Made by a program: the position numbers and the translations under genes
Shown: piece by piece, positions 1-7,770 of the stretch
How positions within the stretch are numbered: position 1 is the stretch's first letter
Layout of the letters: every line of letters begins with the position of its first letter
NCBI GenBank assembly: GCA_020430005.1
Contig: JAGQKQ010000004.1
Coordinates: forward strand, 1 to 26,691
DNA from: Candidatus Omnitrophota bacterium
GTDB lineage: Bacteria > Omnitrophota > Gorgyraeia > Zapsychrales > Zapsychraceae
DNA length: 26,691 bases
Reading direction: 5' to 3'
Notes under the pieces: generated by a model
Seen by the model: only the letters and a program-made list of their open reading frames with translations
The model's database searches: none
What the model was told of the DNA's origin: nothing

Positions 1-2
1 AA

Positions 3-839
3 ATCGGATCAGTCCGTTATAAATTTCCTGCCCGTGTTCAGATTAGGCAGGTTGCGGTGGATGGGATTTATTTATATTCGAAAACGGAAATCGATATTGC
101 AATGGATTCGTTGTTTCATAACGAGCTGCGTCTTTCCCATGTGGTTTTGTCTAAACCGTCGATGCTGATCAAACGAAAAAAGAATGGCAAGTTTTATTTC
201 TCGCACACCAGTACGTCCAACTCCCAAACGGAAATTCCCCGGCTTAGCCATATTACTTCAAATATAAAAGCGTCCTCGCCGGCCAATCTTCAAAAGGGCA
301 AAATTACGATCGAGAATTTTGAAGTGCAGGAGGGAACATTAGTATTTATTGACGAAAATAAAATGAATCATGATGTTCTTGATCTCAGCCATATTCAGCT
401 GAAAGATTTAGAGTTTCAATTTGATGAGTTTCATGTTCCGCTGCAGTCGGAGCAGGTTTATTATCGTATTTCCGCTAAACTTGTTTCTCAGTCTGATCCG
501 GCGGCAAAATGGGTGACCGGTAAAGGGTGGATTAATGTTGTTGATAAAGATATGGAGGGGGTTGTGCAGGTTGCCCGTGACGACCAGACGCCTATTATCG
601 GAGCCGAAATATCCGCGGATAATAATGTTATGACAGTTAAGGGAAACGTTGATATCCAGAATATCTGGAAGATTAAGAAAATCGATTCGGAGGTTTCCAA
701 GGTAGGAGAGATTTTGGCCAACAACTTAACATCTATTGGTGTTGGGGTGAATTTGAACTTTTCGTTTGAGACGGCCCTGGACAATTTTGAGGTTAAAAAC
801 ATCGCTTTTTCAGGGGACCTTATAAAAGAGACCCCTTAA
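3..839 (+). CDS. AsmA-like protein, 3' part only
   Basis: This is the C-terminal part of a longer gene. The frame is open to the left edge of the window, so the GTG at 57 is probably an internal codon. The visible 278 residues alternate short beta-type segments. They contain the pattern typical of AsmA/DUF748-like envelope proteins: a strand pair followed by a Pro-rich 'SKPSMLIKRKKNGKFYF' segment, then a repeat of 'G..I.IENFEV..GTLVFID'. Proteins of this family sit in the inner membrane with a long periplasmic beta groove and affect lipid transport or outer-membrane assembly. The N-terminal membrane anchor would lie outside the window. No intrinsic terminator with a T run follows the stop. 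I am fairly sure of the AsmA-like fold and unsure of any specific role. Confidence 0.6.
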   Translation: MGSVRYKFPARVQIRQVAVDGIYLYSKTEIDIAMDSLFHNELRLSHVVLSKPSMLIKRKKNGKFYFSHTSTSNSQTEIPRLSHITSNIKASSPANLQKGKITIENFEVQEGTLVFIDENKMNHDVLDLSHIQLKDLEFQFDEFHVPLQSEQVYYRISAKLVSQSDPAAKWVTGKGWINVVDKDMEGVVQVARDDQTPIIGAEISADNNVMTVKGNVDIQNIWKIKKIDSEVSKVGEILANNLTSIGVGVNLNFSFETALDNFEVKNIAFSGDLIKETP

Positions 840-913
840 AAGAAAATATTGCTCTTGGGAATCTTTGTGCTAAAATATCTCACGTTTTAGTCCAATAGCA
901 ATCTATCCTAAAT

Positions 914-932
914 ATTTGTGGTGGCTGTAGCT
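914..932 (+). repeat. Duplicated 5' end of the tRNA-His gene
   Basis: The 19 bases here (ATTTGTGGTGGCTGTAGCT) are identical to 1292-1310, which cover the leader and first 12 or so bases of the tRNA-His gene. The rest of the tRNA is absent here. The two copies bracket the palindromic element and the GIY-YIG gene, 378 bp apart, as if that module had inserted at the start of the tRNA and restored it. Confidence 0.8.
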
Positions 933-992
933 TCCCGACGTTCGCATTTTATGCTCAGTCGGGATTCCGACCGAGTAAAACGAGCGTCGGAA
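933..992 (+). repeat. Double-hairpin palindromic element
   Basis: Two stem-loops lie back to back. TCCCGAC (933-939) pairs with GTCGGGA (958-964), and TTCCGAC (965-971) pairs with GTCGGAA (986-992). The two hairpins are also roughly inverted copies of each other, so the whole 60 bp can fold as one long imperfect cruciform. It lies between the duplicated tRNA start and the GIY-YIG gene. There is no T run, so it is not a simple terminator; REP-like or transposition-related structure is possible. Confidence 0.7.
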
Positions 993-1022
993 CAGTTGTG
1001 GAGGATGAGGTAGTGGGTTATA

Positions 1023-1292
1023 ATGGCATTTGTATATATTTTACAGAGTAGAAAAAATGGAAATTATTACATTGGAAGCACGGATAATATTGAACAAAGG
1101 ATAAAACAGCATCAAAAGGGTAGGGTGATTTCAACGAAAGGGCTTTTGCCAGTAGATATAGTTTTTAAGCAGGCGTGTGATGATATTAAGACCGCCAGAT
1201 TGGTAGAAAAAAGGATAAAAAGATTAAAGAGAAAAGACTATATTCAGAAAATAATAGAAGACGGTTATATAAAAATACTAGACAAAATTTAA
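1023..1292 (+). CDS. Small GIY-YIG nuclease-domain protein
   Basis: This 89-residue protein is a stand-alone GIY-YIG domain of the UPF0213/YhbQ type. The GIY-YIG core reads VYILQS (residues 4-9) and YYIGST (15-20), followed by the catalytic-type Arg26 in 'IEQRIKQH' and Glu62 in 'ARLVEKRIK'; the C-terminal third is very basic. The family contains DNA nucleases used in repair and homing. ATG 1023 follows a GGAGGATGAGG purine tract about 10 bp upstream. The gene stops within the repeat that forms the start of tRNA-His, so it is packed directly against the tRNA. The duplicated tRNA start upstream suggests the gene arrived as a mobile module. Target and activity cannot be read from the sequence. 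Confidence 0.85.
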   Translation: MAFVYILQSRKNGNYYIGSTDNIEQRIKQHQKGRVISTKGLLPVDIVFKQACDDIKTARLVEKRIKRLKRKDYIQKIIEDGYIKILDKI

Positions 1293-1297
1293 TTTGT

Positions 1298-1375
1298 GGT
1301 GGCTGTAGCTCAGTTGGTTAGAGCATCTGATTGTGGTTCAGAAGGTCGCGGGTTCAAATCTCGTCAGCCACCCCA
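1298..1375 (+). tRNA. tRNA-His (GTG)
   Basis: A full cloverleaf can be drawn by eye. The acceptor is GTGGCTG (1299-1305) with CAGCCAC (1365-1371). The D stem is GCTC/GAGC and the anticodon stem is TCTGA/TCAGA around the loop TTGTGGT, giving anticodon GTG for histidine. The T loop is TTCAAAT with stem GCGGG/CTCGT, which includes two G-T pairs. G1298 is in place to be the extra G-1 of tRNA-His opposite discriminator C1372, and CCA is encoded at 1373-1375. The GIY-YIG gene lies immediately upstream and a long inverted repeat immediately downstream. Confidence 0.95.
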
Positions 1376-1389
1376 TATGTTAGCCTCAC

Positions 1390-1442
1390 GCGAACAGGAG
1401 CGCGTTTGAGCCACGCGCAGAGCTCAAACGCGCCTGATTCGC
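1390..1442 (+). repeat. Long inverted repeat downstream of tRNA-His
   Basis: GCGCGTTTGAGC (1400-1411) is perfectly complementary to GCTCAAACGCGC (1422-1433). The stem extends outward, with small bulges, through CGAACAGG and CCTGATTCG to about 1390 and 1442. The loop is about 10 bases and no T run follows. It lies 15 bp after the tRNA CCA. Function is unknown; it may be a mobile palindromic repeat or a processing structure. Confidence 0.7.
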
Positions 1443-1480
1443 TTACTAATACCCCCGAAATTCAGTTTGACCCTTCCGAT

Positions 1481-1969
1481 ATGCTCACGCATGTCAATCA
1501 TGTCCGAAAAATTACCAGCCTCAAACCTCGAACCTATTGGTGCGAATTTCCCTTCTATACTGTCATTCATTCCGGCAGACAAAATTTGACCATAGGCCAC
1601 AGGCCGGAAGACCTGGCCCATGTCGAAACCATAGAACAAAAGGTATGGAAGAAGCATCAGGCCCATTTAAAGCGTCTTGAACGCTTCCCGCTGGAAAAGG
1701 CGGAATATTACCAGAGATTGAAGGAATCACACGATATAAAGACCGTCAGAGGCCTTGCACAAGTCACAGGAGAGGACTGGTCATATATCGCTCGGATTCT
1801 TAAAGCTCTTACCCTTGCGGAACCTATCAAAGCCTACCTGAAAGAACACAAAAACGACCCCGAGATTATAAAGCGCTTCCACCTGCGGGTGCTTCTCGAT
1901 ATCGCCCGGCAAGGCGAGGAAAAGTATCAATTAGCGAGGTTTAGTGAAATGTGGGGGAGTTTTGGATAA
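1481..1969 (+). CDS. KorB/ParB-like helix-turn-helix protein (orphan, possibly truncated)
   Basis: The open frame begins inside tRNA-His, but residues encoded before 1481 are only a translation of the tRNA and the palindrome, so I take ATG 1481 (162 residues). No convincing ribosome site precedes it. The centre reads like the ParB/KorB helix-turn-helix: 'TVRGLAQVTGEDWSYIARIL' followed by 'KALTLAEPIKAYLKEH', 'RFHLRVLLDIAR'. ParB proteins normally start with a nuclease/CTPase domain carrying a GERR-type motif; nothing like that is visible, so this is either a minimal DNA-binding protein or the remnant of an integrated element's partition or replication gene. No parA partner is adjacent. The position next to a tRNA supports an element remnant. 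Confidence 0.5.
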   Translation: MLTHVNHVRKITSLKPRTYWCEFPFYTVIHSGRQNLTIGHRPEDLAHVETIEQKVWKKHQAHLKRLERFPLEKAEYYQRLKESHDIKTVRGLAQVTGEDWSYIARILKALTLAEPIKAYLKEHKNDPEIIKRFHLRVLLDIARQGEEKYQLARFSEMWGSFG

Positions 1970-2031
1970 TGGAGGGTATCAGTTTCTGCATTAGATGAGA
2001 ATGTAGGTATTCAAGATTAACGGAATACTTC

Positions 2032-2059
2032 TTGATTTTACTAATAATAGTAATATAAT
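2032..2059 (+). promoter_or_regulatory. Sigma70-type promoter of the Rrf2 regulator gene
   Basis: TTGATT (2032-2037) and a perfect TATAAT (2054-2059) are separated by 16 bp. Transcription would start near 2066, inside the putative operator, which predicts autorepression. The distance to ATG 2087 leaves a leader of about 20 nt. Confidence 0.6.
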
Positions 2060-2061
2060 CA

Positions 2062-2083
2062 CATATATACATGTGAATATATA
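2062..2083 (+). promoter_or_regulatory. Putative Rrf2 operator, site 1
   Basis: This AT-rich sequence, starting CATATATACATGTGAATA, is centred on the palindrome ACATGT with TATA-type flanks. It matches 2530-2551 at 19 of 22 positions. It lies just after the -10 box of the regulator gene, where bound protein would block initiation. Assignment to this regulator is inferred from position and repetition only. Confidence 0.55.
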
Positions 2084-2086
2084 CTT

Positions 2087-2479
2087 ATGCTGAGTAAAAC
2101 AAGTACACTAGTCATAAATGCTATGGTTGAATTGGCGAAACTTCCCAAGGATCAAAGAGAAGGGGCGGGAAGCCTTGCCAAAAAAATCAAAGCTCCTCAA
2201 AATTATCTAAGTAAATTATTACAAAGTCTTGCAGCCCGTGGTTTCTTGAGTTCTCAAAGAGGCCTGTATGGTGGTTTCCAATTAAAGAAAAATCCCAAGA
2301 ATATAAAGCTGTATGAAATCGTCGAACCAATTGATAATGTGACTCTCTGGTCAGGGTGTGCCTTGGGTTTAAAAAAATGTTCCGATTCTAAACCTTGTGC
2401 GGTTCATCATCGGTGGAAGGTTATTAAAGAGGCCTATTTGGATTTTTTAAGGGATACAACAATCGCTGATCTAATATAG
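2087..2479 (+). CDS. Rrf2-family transcriptional regulator, NsrR-like
   Basis: The protein has 130 residues, a normal length for the family. The N-terminal winged helix includes 'SLAKKIKAPQNYLSKLLQSLAARGFLSS' (29-56) and the characteristic 'RGLYGGFQL' wing (58-66). Three cysteines, C91, C98 and C104, lie in the loop where IscR and NsrR hold an Fe-S cluster. Their spacing C-x6-C-x5-C is close to NsrR types, so it probably binds a [2Fe-2S] or [4Fe-4S] cluster sensitive to nitric oxide or redox state. The gene has its own promoter and precedes the molybdoenzyme operon in the same direction, with a shared sequence motif before both. The hemerythrin and NnrS genes downstream support a nitric-oxide theme. 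NsrR proper versus another Rrf2 sensor cannot be decided here. Confidence 0.85.
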   Translation: MLSKTSTLVINAMVELAKLPKDQREGAGSLAKKIKAPQNYLSKLLQSLAARGFLSSQRGLYGGFQLKKNPKNIKLYEIVEPIDNVTLWSGCALGLKKCSDSKPCAVHHRWKVIKEAYLDFLRDTTIADLI

Positions 2480-2529
2480 ATGAATATGTTTTACTTGCAA
2501 TAAGGAGTGTATTTTTTAAGCTAAATTAG

Positions 2530-2551
2530 CATATACACATGGGAATATCTA
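2530..2551 (+). promoter_or_regulatory. Putative Rrf2 operator, site 2, before the molybdoenzyme operon
   Basis: This sequence, starting CATATACACATGGGAATA, differs from site 1 (2062-2083) at only three positions. It is 19 bp upstream of the cytochrome start codon, between the regulator gene and the operon. I see no clean sigma70 promoter here (TTGCAA at 2495-2500 lacks a good -10), so the site could act in repression or in activation of a weak promoter. Confidence 0.5.
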
Positions 2552-2569
2552 AATTATGAGGAATGGACA

Positions 2570-4255
2570 ATGAAAAAAGGACTTAACAAAACTAAATGCT
2601 TAACAGGGCTTTTATCATTCCTGGGAGCCGTAAGTATTTTTCTTATTTTGATTTTCATTGGGAATGAACCGGTAGAATCACAAGGTTTTTACGAAGAAAA
2701 GCCAGCCCCTTCTAAGAAATTGTTTAAGAGGGGAGAAGTTTTGTATCAAAAACAATGCGCTGTATGCCATGGGATAAAAGGGGCTGGCGACGGTAAGGCT
2801 GCCTATCTTTTATATCCCAAGCCACGAGACTTTGTTAGTGATAAATTTAGATTGATTTCAACAACTAATCAAGAAGCATCAAATGACGATATTTTTAAGG
2901 CAATCAAAAGAGGTATGGCTGGCTCGTCCATGCCTCCCTGGAAGCATTTAAGTGAAGAGGATCGGTGGGCACTTGTCTATTATGTTCGATATTTATCGGA
3001 AATAGAAAGTTTTAAGAAGTCAGGTGAAATGCAAGGAGAGATTGCTGGTGATAATATCCCATGGGAATCTATTCATAAAATTTTAAGCAAACATGTTCCA
3101 TCAGAAAAAGTAATCACGATACCTGAGGAGCCTAAAGTTACGCAAGAAGGGTTAGCCAGAGGGCGGGAGCTTTTTAAAGCCTCTTGTGCCGGATGTCATG
3201 GGATGCAAGGACGCGGTGACGGTCAGCAGAATATGGTTGATAGCAAAGGTCTACCAACAAAACCAAGAGATTTAACGGCAGGAGTTTTCAAAGGAGACTC
3301 TAGTTCTGAGGAATTATATTTTCGCATGATTGCAGGAATGCCCGGCTCACCCATGCCAAGTTATAACGAAGTTTTTACTCAAGAACAAATTTGGGATTTG
3401 ATTCATTTTGTGCAGTCACTTGTTCCTGAAGGCAAGGAAGAAAAAACTCAATTAAAACAAGTACAGATTACGGCACAAAGAATTTCAGATGAAATTGATA
3501 TGAATCCATTTGCTCAACACTGGTCGAAAGCCAATTCTGTTTATGTATCCCTAACTCCCTTATGGTGGCGGGATGATCGCATCGAAGGAGTAGATATCCG
3601 CGCTATTTATAATGAAGATAAAATTGCGTTTAAACTGACATGGTCTGATCCTAAAGAAGATGACAACCTTGTTGAAGTTCAATCATTCTCTGATGGTGCG
3701 GCCTTGCAATTTTCTATGGATAATGATCCACCATTTTTTGGTATGGGCGCAGCAGGTCAACCTGTTTACATTTGGCATTGGAAGGCAGGCTGGGAAGAAA
3801 AGGAAAGTGAGCGGCAGGATATAGAAACACAATATCCACATACGGCGACAGACTTTTATGAATCTCAGAAGAATTATGAACATGGAACCGCTTTTGAAAC
3901 AGCTCATTCAAAAACAAAATTTCATGATCCTAAATACACAACCGGATGGGGTGCAGGAAATCCCGTCTCTGATCCTACTAAAGAGGAGACAGCTGAAGAG
4001 GGCATATCGGAAGGGATGGGTTCCTATACTGCACAAAGACCGAAAATGGAAAAAGTTGATGCCAGAGGAATTTGGACAAACGGAAAGTGGCATGTTGTTT
4101 TTGTCCGGCCTCTAAAAGGCAGCGATAAAGGTTCACTGAAATTTAAATCAGGAGATACATCAAGCGTCGCTTTTGCTATATGGGATGGTGCTGGAGGTGA
4201 CCGCAACGGACAGAAGATGGTTTCCATTTGGAATAAGCTTATTTTAGAAAAATAA
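2570..4255 (+). CDS. Dihaem cytochrome c fused to a type II DMSO-reductase gamma (EB_dh) domain
   Basis: The 561-residue protein begins with a hydrophobic segment (about 12-31) that acts as a signal peptide or membrane anchor. Two cytochrome c domains follow. The first has CAVCH at 63-67 with likely ligand Met121 (GSSMPPW); the second has CAGCH at 206-210 with likely ligand Met262 (GSPMPSY). Residues about 300-561 resemble the ethylbenzene-dehydrogenase-type haem b domain, including 'FFGMGAAGQPVYIWHWKAG' where Met392 could be the axial Met. It would pass electrons between the molybdoenzyme and periplasmic or membrane carriers. Separate gamma subunits are usual in this enzyme class; the fusion to two c-haem domains makes this a three-haem wire. 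ATG 2570 follows GAGGAATGG. It is the first gene of the operon. Confidence 0.85.
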   Translation: MKKGLNKTKCLTGLLSFLGAVSIFLILIFIGNEPVESQGFYEEKPAPSKKLFKRGEVLYQKQCAVCHGIKGAGDGKAAYLLYPKPRDFVSDKFRLISTTNQEASNDDIFKAIKRGMAGSSMPPWKHLSEEDRWALVYYVRYLSEIESFKKSGEMQGEIAGDNIPWESIHKILSKHVPSEKVITIPEEPKVTQEGLARGRELFKASCAGCHGMQGRGDGQQNMVDSKGLPTKPRDLTAGVFKGDSSSEELYFRMIAGMPGSPMPSYNEVFTQEQIWDLIHFVQSLVPEGKEEKTQLKQVQITAQRISDEIDMNPFAQHWSKANSVYVSLTPLWWRDDRIEGVDIRAIYNEDKIAFKLTWSDPKEDDNLVEVQSFSDGAALQFSMDNDPPFFGMGAAGQPVYIWHWKAGWEEKESERQDIETQYPHTATDFYESQKNYEHGTAFETAHSKTKFHDPKYTTGWGAGNPVSDPTKEETAEEGISEGMGSYTAQRPKMEKVDARGIWTNGKWHVVFVRPLKGSDKGSLKFKSGDTSSVAFAIWDGAGGDRNGQKMVSIWNKLILEK

Positions 4256-4284
4256 ATTTCAACCTCATTGAGGAGGACATAATC

Positions 4285-7200
4285 ATGAGAATGACCCGCC
4301 GACAATTTCTTAAGGTAAGTTCAGCCGCAGGTGTTGGCGCCTGGCTAACATTAAAAGGATTTCATTTGTGGGCTCTTGAACCGGTAGACAATATTGAAAA
4401 TCCGTTGGCATATTATCCTAATAGAGATTGGGAGAAAATATATCGGGATCAATACCGATATGACAGCACATTTTCATGGGTTTGTTCTCCTAATGATACA
4501 CATGCATGCCGTGCTATGGCGTATGTTCGTAACGGTATCGTTTTTCGTCTGGGGAGTGAATACAATTATGAAACATATCAGGATCTATATGGTAATCACG
4601 CTACTCCTAATTGGAATCCTCGCCAATGTGCCAAAGGGTATACATTTCATCGGTTGCTTTACGGTCCTTACCGTCTAAAACACCCTGTTGTCCGTCGAGG
4701 TTGGAAGCAGTGGGCGGATGATGGTTTTCCTGAATTAACAGAGACAAACAAAACTAAGTATAAGTTTGATTCACGCGGGACAGATAAGTTAGAGAAAATT
4801 TCCTGGGATGATGCTTATACATATATAGGGAAGTCATTAATTTCGATTGCGAAACGATACAGCGGTGAAGACGGTAAACAAAAATTATTAGCCCAAGGCT
4901 ATCCACCTGAGATGGTTGATGCAATGCAAGGAGCAGGAACAAGAACCGTTAAGATGCGGGGAGGAATGGGATTGCTTGGTGTTTTTGGTAAATATGGAAT
5001 GTACCGTTTATGCAATACACTAGCTCTCTTGGATGCCAATGTTCGCGGTGTTGAAGAAAAGTATGCTAAAGCAGGGAGGACATGGTCTAACTACACCTGG
5101 CACGGAGACCAGGCTCCAGGACATCCTTGGGTTCATGGATTGCAAAATTCCGACTGTGATTTCAATGACCTGCGTTTCAGCAAACTGATCATTCAAGACG
5201 GGAAAAATCTTGTCGAGAATAAGATGACCGACAGCCATTGGTTTATCGAATGTATGGAACGGGGAGCTAAACTGGTCACTATATCTCCGGAATACAGCCC
5301 TCCAGCAACAAAATCTGATTATTGGATTCCTATACGCCCACAGACAGATGCGGCATTATTTTTGGGTATCACTCGATTAATGATTGATAAAGGATGGTAT
5401 GACAAAGATTTCGTCAACAATTTTACAGACTTTCCGCTTCTGGTACGGACAGATAACTTAAAACGTTTAAGAGCATCTGAGGTTTTTCCTGATTATCAAC
5501 TTGGACTTACAAAAGATGGCCCTAGTTTTAAATATCAGGGATTGAATCAGAAACAATATGAGCAACTTGGGGACTATGTTGTTTGGGATGCTGATAAAAA
5601 TCAACCAGCGGCAATTACCAGAGATGATGTGGGTACCGTGTTCTCTTCTAAAGTTAAGAATCCAGCTCTTGAGGGAAAATACACGATAAATACGGTGGAT
5701 GGGAAAGAGATTGAGGTTATGACATTGTTCTCTCTCTATAAAATTCATCTTAAAGATTATGATTTGGACAGCGTTGTTCAAATAACACACGCTCCAAAAG
5801 ATTTGATTGTTCAGTTAGCCAAAGATATTGCTACGATCAAACCGGCGGCTCTGCATCAGGGAGAGGGAATTAATCACTGGTTTCATGCCACAGAAATGAA
5901 CCGTGCGGGGTATCTTCCTTTTATGTTAACAGGTAATATCGGGAAGAAAGGCGCTGGCGTTCACGGATGGGCAGGTAACTACAAAGCTGCCCTTTTTCAG
6001 GGATCACCCTGGACTGGGCCTGGATTTAAAGGATGGGTGGCCGAAGATCCATTTCATCCCAATTTAGATCCAAAGGCAAATGGACGTGATATCAAACCCA
6101 AGGCACATTTTAAAGATGAAGAACCAGCTTATTGGAATCACGGAGATAGACCACTTATTGTTGAAACGCCGAAGGAAGGGCGGAAAGTATTTACTGGTGA
6201 CAGCCATATGCCAACACCTTCTAAAGCAATTATTTTTAACAACGTTAACTTAATCAATAATGCGAAGCACTGTTATGACATGATCAAAAACGTAAATCCA
6301 AATGTTGAAATGATTGTGTCATTCGATATCCAAATGACAGCGTCCATTGAATATGCGGATATAGCTTTGCCTGCAAATAGTTGGTTAGAGTTTGAGGGAC
6401 TGGAAGTTACAGCCTCCTGCTCAAATCCTTTCTTGCAAATATGGAAAGGAGGCATTCCTCCTGTTTTTGATAGTCGGGATGATCTGAATATTTTATCACA
6501 GATAGCCGAGAAGTTAGGCGAGCTTACAGGTGACAAGCGTTTTAATGATTACTGGAAATTTGCTTTAGAAGATAAAAGAGAAGTTTACATTCAAAGGTTA
6601 TTGGATTCTTCTACGACAACAACAGGTTATCAGCTAAAAGATATTATGGCAGGTAAATATGGGCCTCCGGGAGGAGCATTAATGCTCTTTCGGACCTACC
6701 CGCGTATTCCATTTTGGGAACAAATCCATGAAAGCCAACCGTTCTATACCGATACCGGGCGTATGCATGCCTACACCGATGTCCCTGAAGCGATTGAATA
6801 TGGTGAAAACTTTATTGTTCATCGTGAAGGACCGGAGGCCACTCCTTATTTACCGAATGTTATTGTAAGTTCAAATCCATACATTCGTCCCAATGACTAT
6901 GGGATTCCGCTCGATGAAGAGCATTGGGATAAAAGGACAATTCGTAACGTTAAGTTGTCGTGGGCAGAAACTAAGAAATCAAAGAATTTCTTATGGGAGA
7001 AGGGATTTAAATTCTTCTGTTTAACTCCAAAAAGCCGCCACCGAGTTCACTCGTTATGGAGCAATGTAGATTGGCATCAAATTTGGGATTCTAACTTTGG
7101 CGATCCTTACCGTATGGATAAACGGACTCCTGGAGTTGGTGAGCAGCAAATTCATATCAACCCTGAGGCAGCGAAAGAATTAGGGTTTAATGATGGAGAC

Positions 7201-7755
7201 TATGTTTATGTGGATGCCAATCCGGCAGACCGCCCTTATGTTGGGGCTAAACCTGATGACCCGTTTTATAAAGTGGCCAGACTCATGTTACGTGTTAAAT
7301 ACAATTCGGCCTATCCTTACAATGTGGTCATGATGAAACACGGAACATATATTGCTACGGATAAATCGGTCAAGGCACATGAAACAAGGAAAGATAAGCG
7401 CGCGTTATCCGAGGGTGGCGCTTATCAGGCTAATTTTCGTTATGGTTCACAGCAAAGCGTGACACGTAATTGGCACATGCCAATGCATCAGACAGATACT
7501 CTATTTCATAAAATGAAAGTTTATATGGGATTTCTGTTTGGAGGAGAAGCGGATAATCACGCCGTCAATACGGTTCCAAAAGAAACGTTGGTTAGAATTA
7601 CAAAGGCTGAGGATGGGGGTATGAATGGAAAAGGCATTTGGAAACCGGCCACATCAGGGTATTCTCCTGCAAATGAAAACTCAGTGATGAAAAAATACTT
7701 AGACGGCGGCTTTGTCTCTGAAAAAGGTGAAGGCGAAGACTTTTGGGGAGTTTAA
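4285..7755 (+). CDS. nxrA: Nitrite oxidoreductase/nitrate reductase-type molybdopterin alpha subunit, periplasmic
   Basis: This 1156-residue catalytic subunit belongs to the type II DMSO reductase family (Mo-bisMGD), which includes NarG, NxrA and the perchlorate and ethylbenzene enzymes. The Tat signal is TRRQFLKVSSAAG at residues 4-16, so unlike NarG it is exported. The FS0 cluster motif is C67-x3-D71-x3-C75-x39-C115; an Asp stands where NarG has Cys, as I remember for periplasmic nitrite oxidoreductases. D275 in 'NYTWHGDQAPGHP' aligns with the Asp that binds molybdenum in NarG. A C-terminal molybdopterin-binding region with 'HINPEAAKELGFNDGDYVYV' is present. Length and the match of the beta subunit to Nitrospira NxrB point to the NXR clade. 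Direction (nitrate reduction or nitrite oxidation) cannot be told from sequence. ATG 4285 follows AGGAGGA. Confidence 0.88.
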   Translation: MRMTRRQFLKVSSAAGVGAWLTLKGFHLWALEPVDNIENPLAYYPNRDWEKIYRDQYRYDSTFSWVCSPNDTHACRAMAYVRNGIVFRLGSEYNYETYQDLYGNHATPNWNPRQCAKGYTFHRLLYGPYRLKHPVVRRGWKQWADDGFPELTETNKTKYKFDSRGTDKLEKISWDDAYTYIGKSLISIAKRYSGEDGKQKLLAQGYPPEMVDAMQGAGTRTVKMRGGMGLLGVFGKYGMYRLCNTLALLDANVRGVEEKYAKAGRTWSNYTWHGDQAPGHPWVHGLQNSDCDFNDLRFSKLIIQDGKNLVENKMTDSHWFIECMERGAKLVTISPEYSPPATKSDYWIPIRPQTDAALFLGITRLMIDKGWYDKDFVNNFTDFPLLVRTDNLKRLRASEVFPDYQLGLTKDGPSFKYQGLNQKQYEQLGDYVVWDADKNQPAAITRDDVGTVFSSKVKNPALEGKYTINTVDGKEIEVMTLFSLYKIHLKDYDLDSVVQITHAPKDLIVQLAKDIATIKPAALHQGEGINHWFHATEMNRAGYLPFMLTGNIGKKGAGVHGWAGNYKAALFQGSPWTGPGFKGWVAEDPFHPNLDPKANGRDIKPKAHFKDEEPAYWNHGDRPLIVETPKEGRKVFTGDSHMPTPSKAIIFNNVNLINNAKHCYDMIKNVNPNVEMIVSFDIQMTASIEYADIALPANSWLEFEGLEVTASCSNPFLQIWKGGIPPVFDSRDDLNILSQIAEKLGELTGDKRFNDYWKFALEDKREVYIQRLLDSSTTTTGYQLKDIMAGKYGPPGGALMLFRTYPRIPFWEQIHESQPFYTDTGRMHAYTDVPEAIEYGENFIVHREGPEATPYLPNVIVSSNPYIRPNDYGIPLDEEHWDKRTIRNVKLSWAETKKSKNFLWEKGFKFFCLTPKSRHRVHSLWSNVDWHQIWDSNFGDPYRMDKRTPGVGEQQIHINPEAAKELGFNDGDYVYVDANPADRPYVGAKPDDPFYKVARLMLRVKYNSAYPYNVVMMKHGTYIATDKSVKAHETRKDKRALSEGGAYQANFRYGSQQSVTRNWHMPMHQTDTLFHKMKVYMGFLFGGEADNHAVNTVPKETLVRITKAEDGGMNGKGIWKPATSGYSPANENSVMKKYLDGGFVSEKGEGEDFWGV

Positions 7756-7770
7756 AAAAGGAAGTTGTTA

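Noticed and set aside
831..900. Terminator after the AsmA-like gene
   Set aside because: GGGG and CCCC near the stop could pair, but no T run follows, so there is not enough to support a terminator.
1331..1480. N-terminal 50 codons of the open frame that ends at 1969
   Set aside because: They translate tRNA-His and the following palindrome, so they are not protein-coding; the start was moved to 1481.
3683..4305. Minus-strand and alternative-frame open frames inside the cytochrome gene
   Set aside because: They overlap a long gene with clear domains and have no recognisable protein features.
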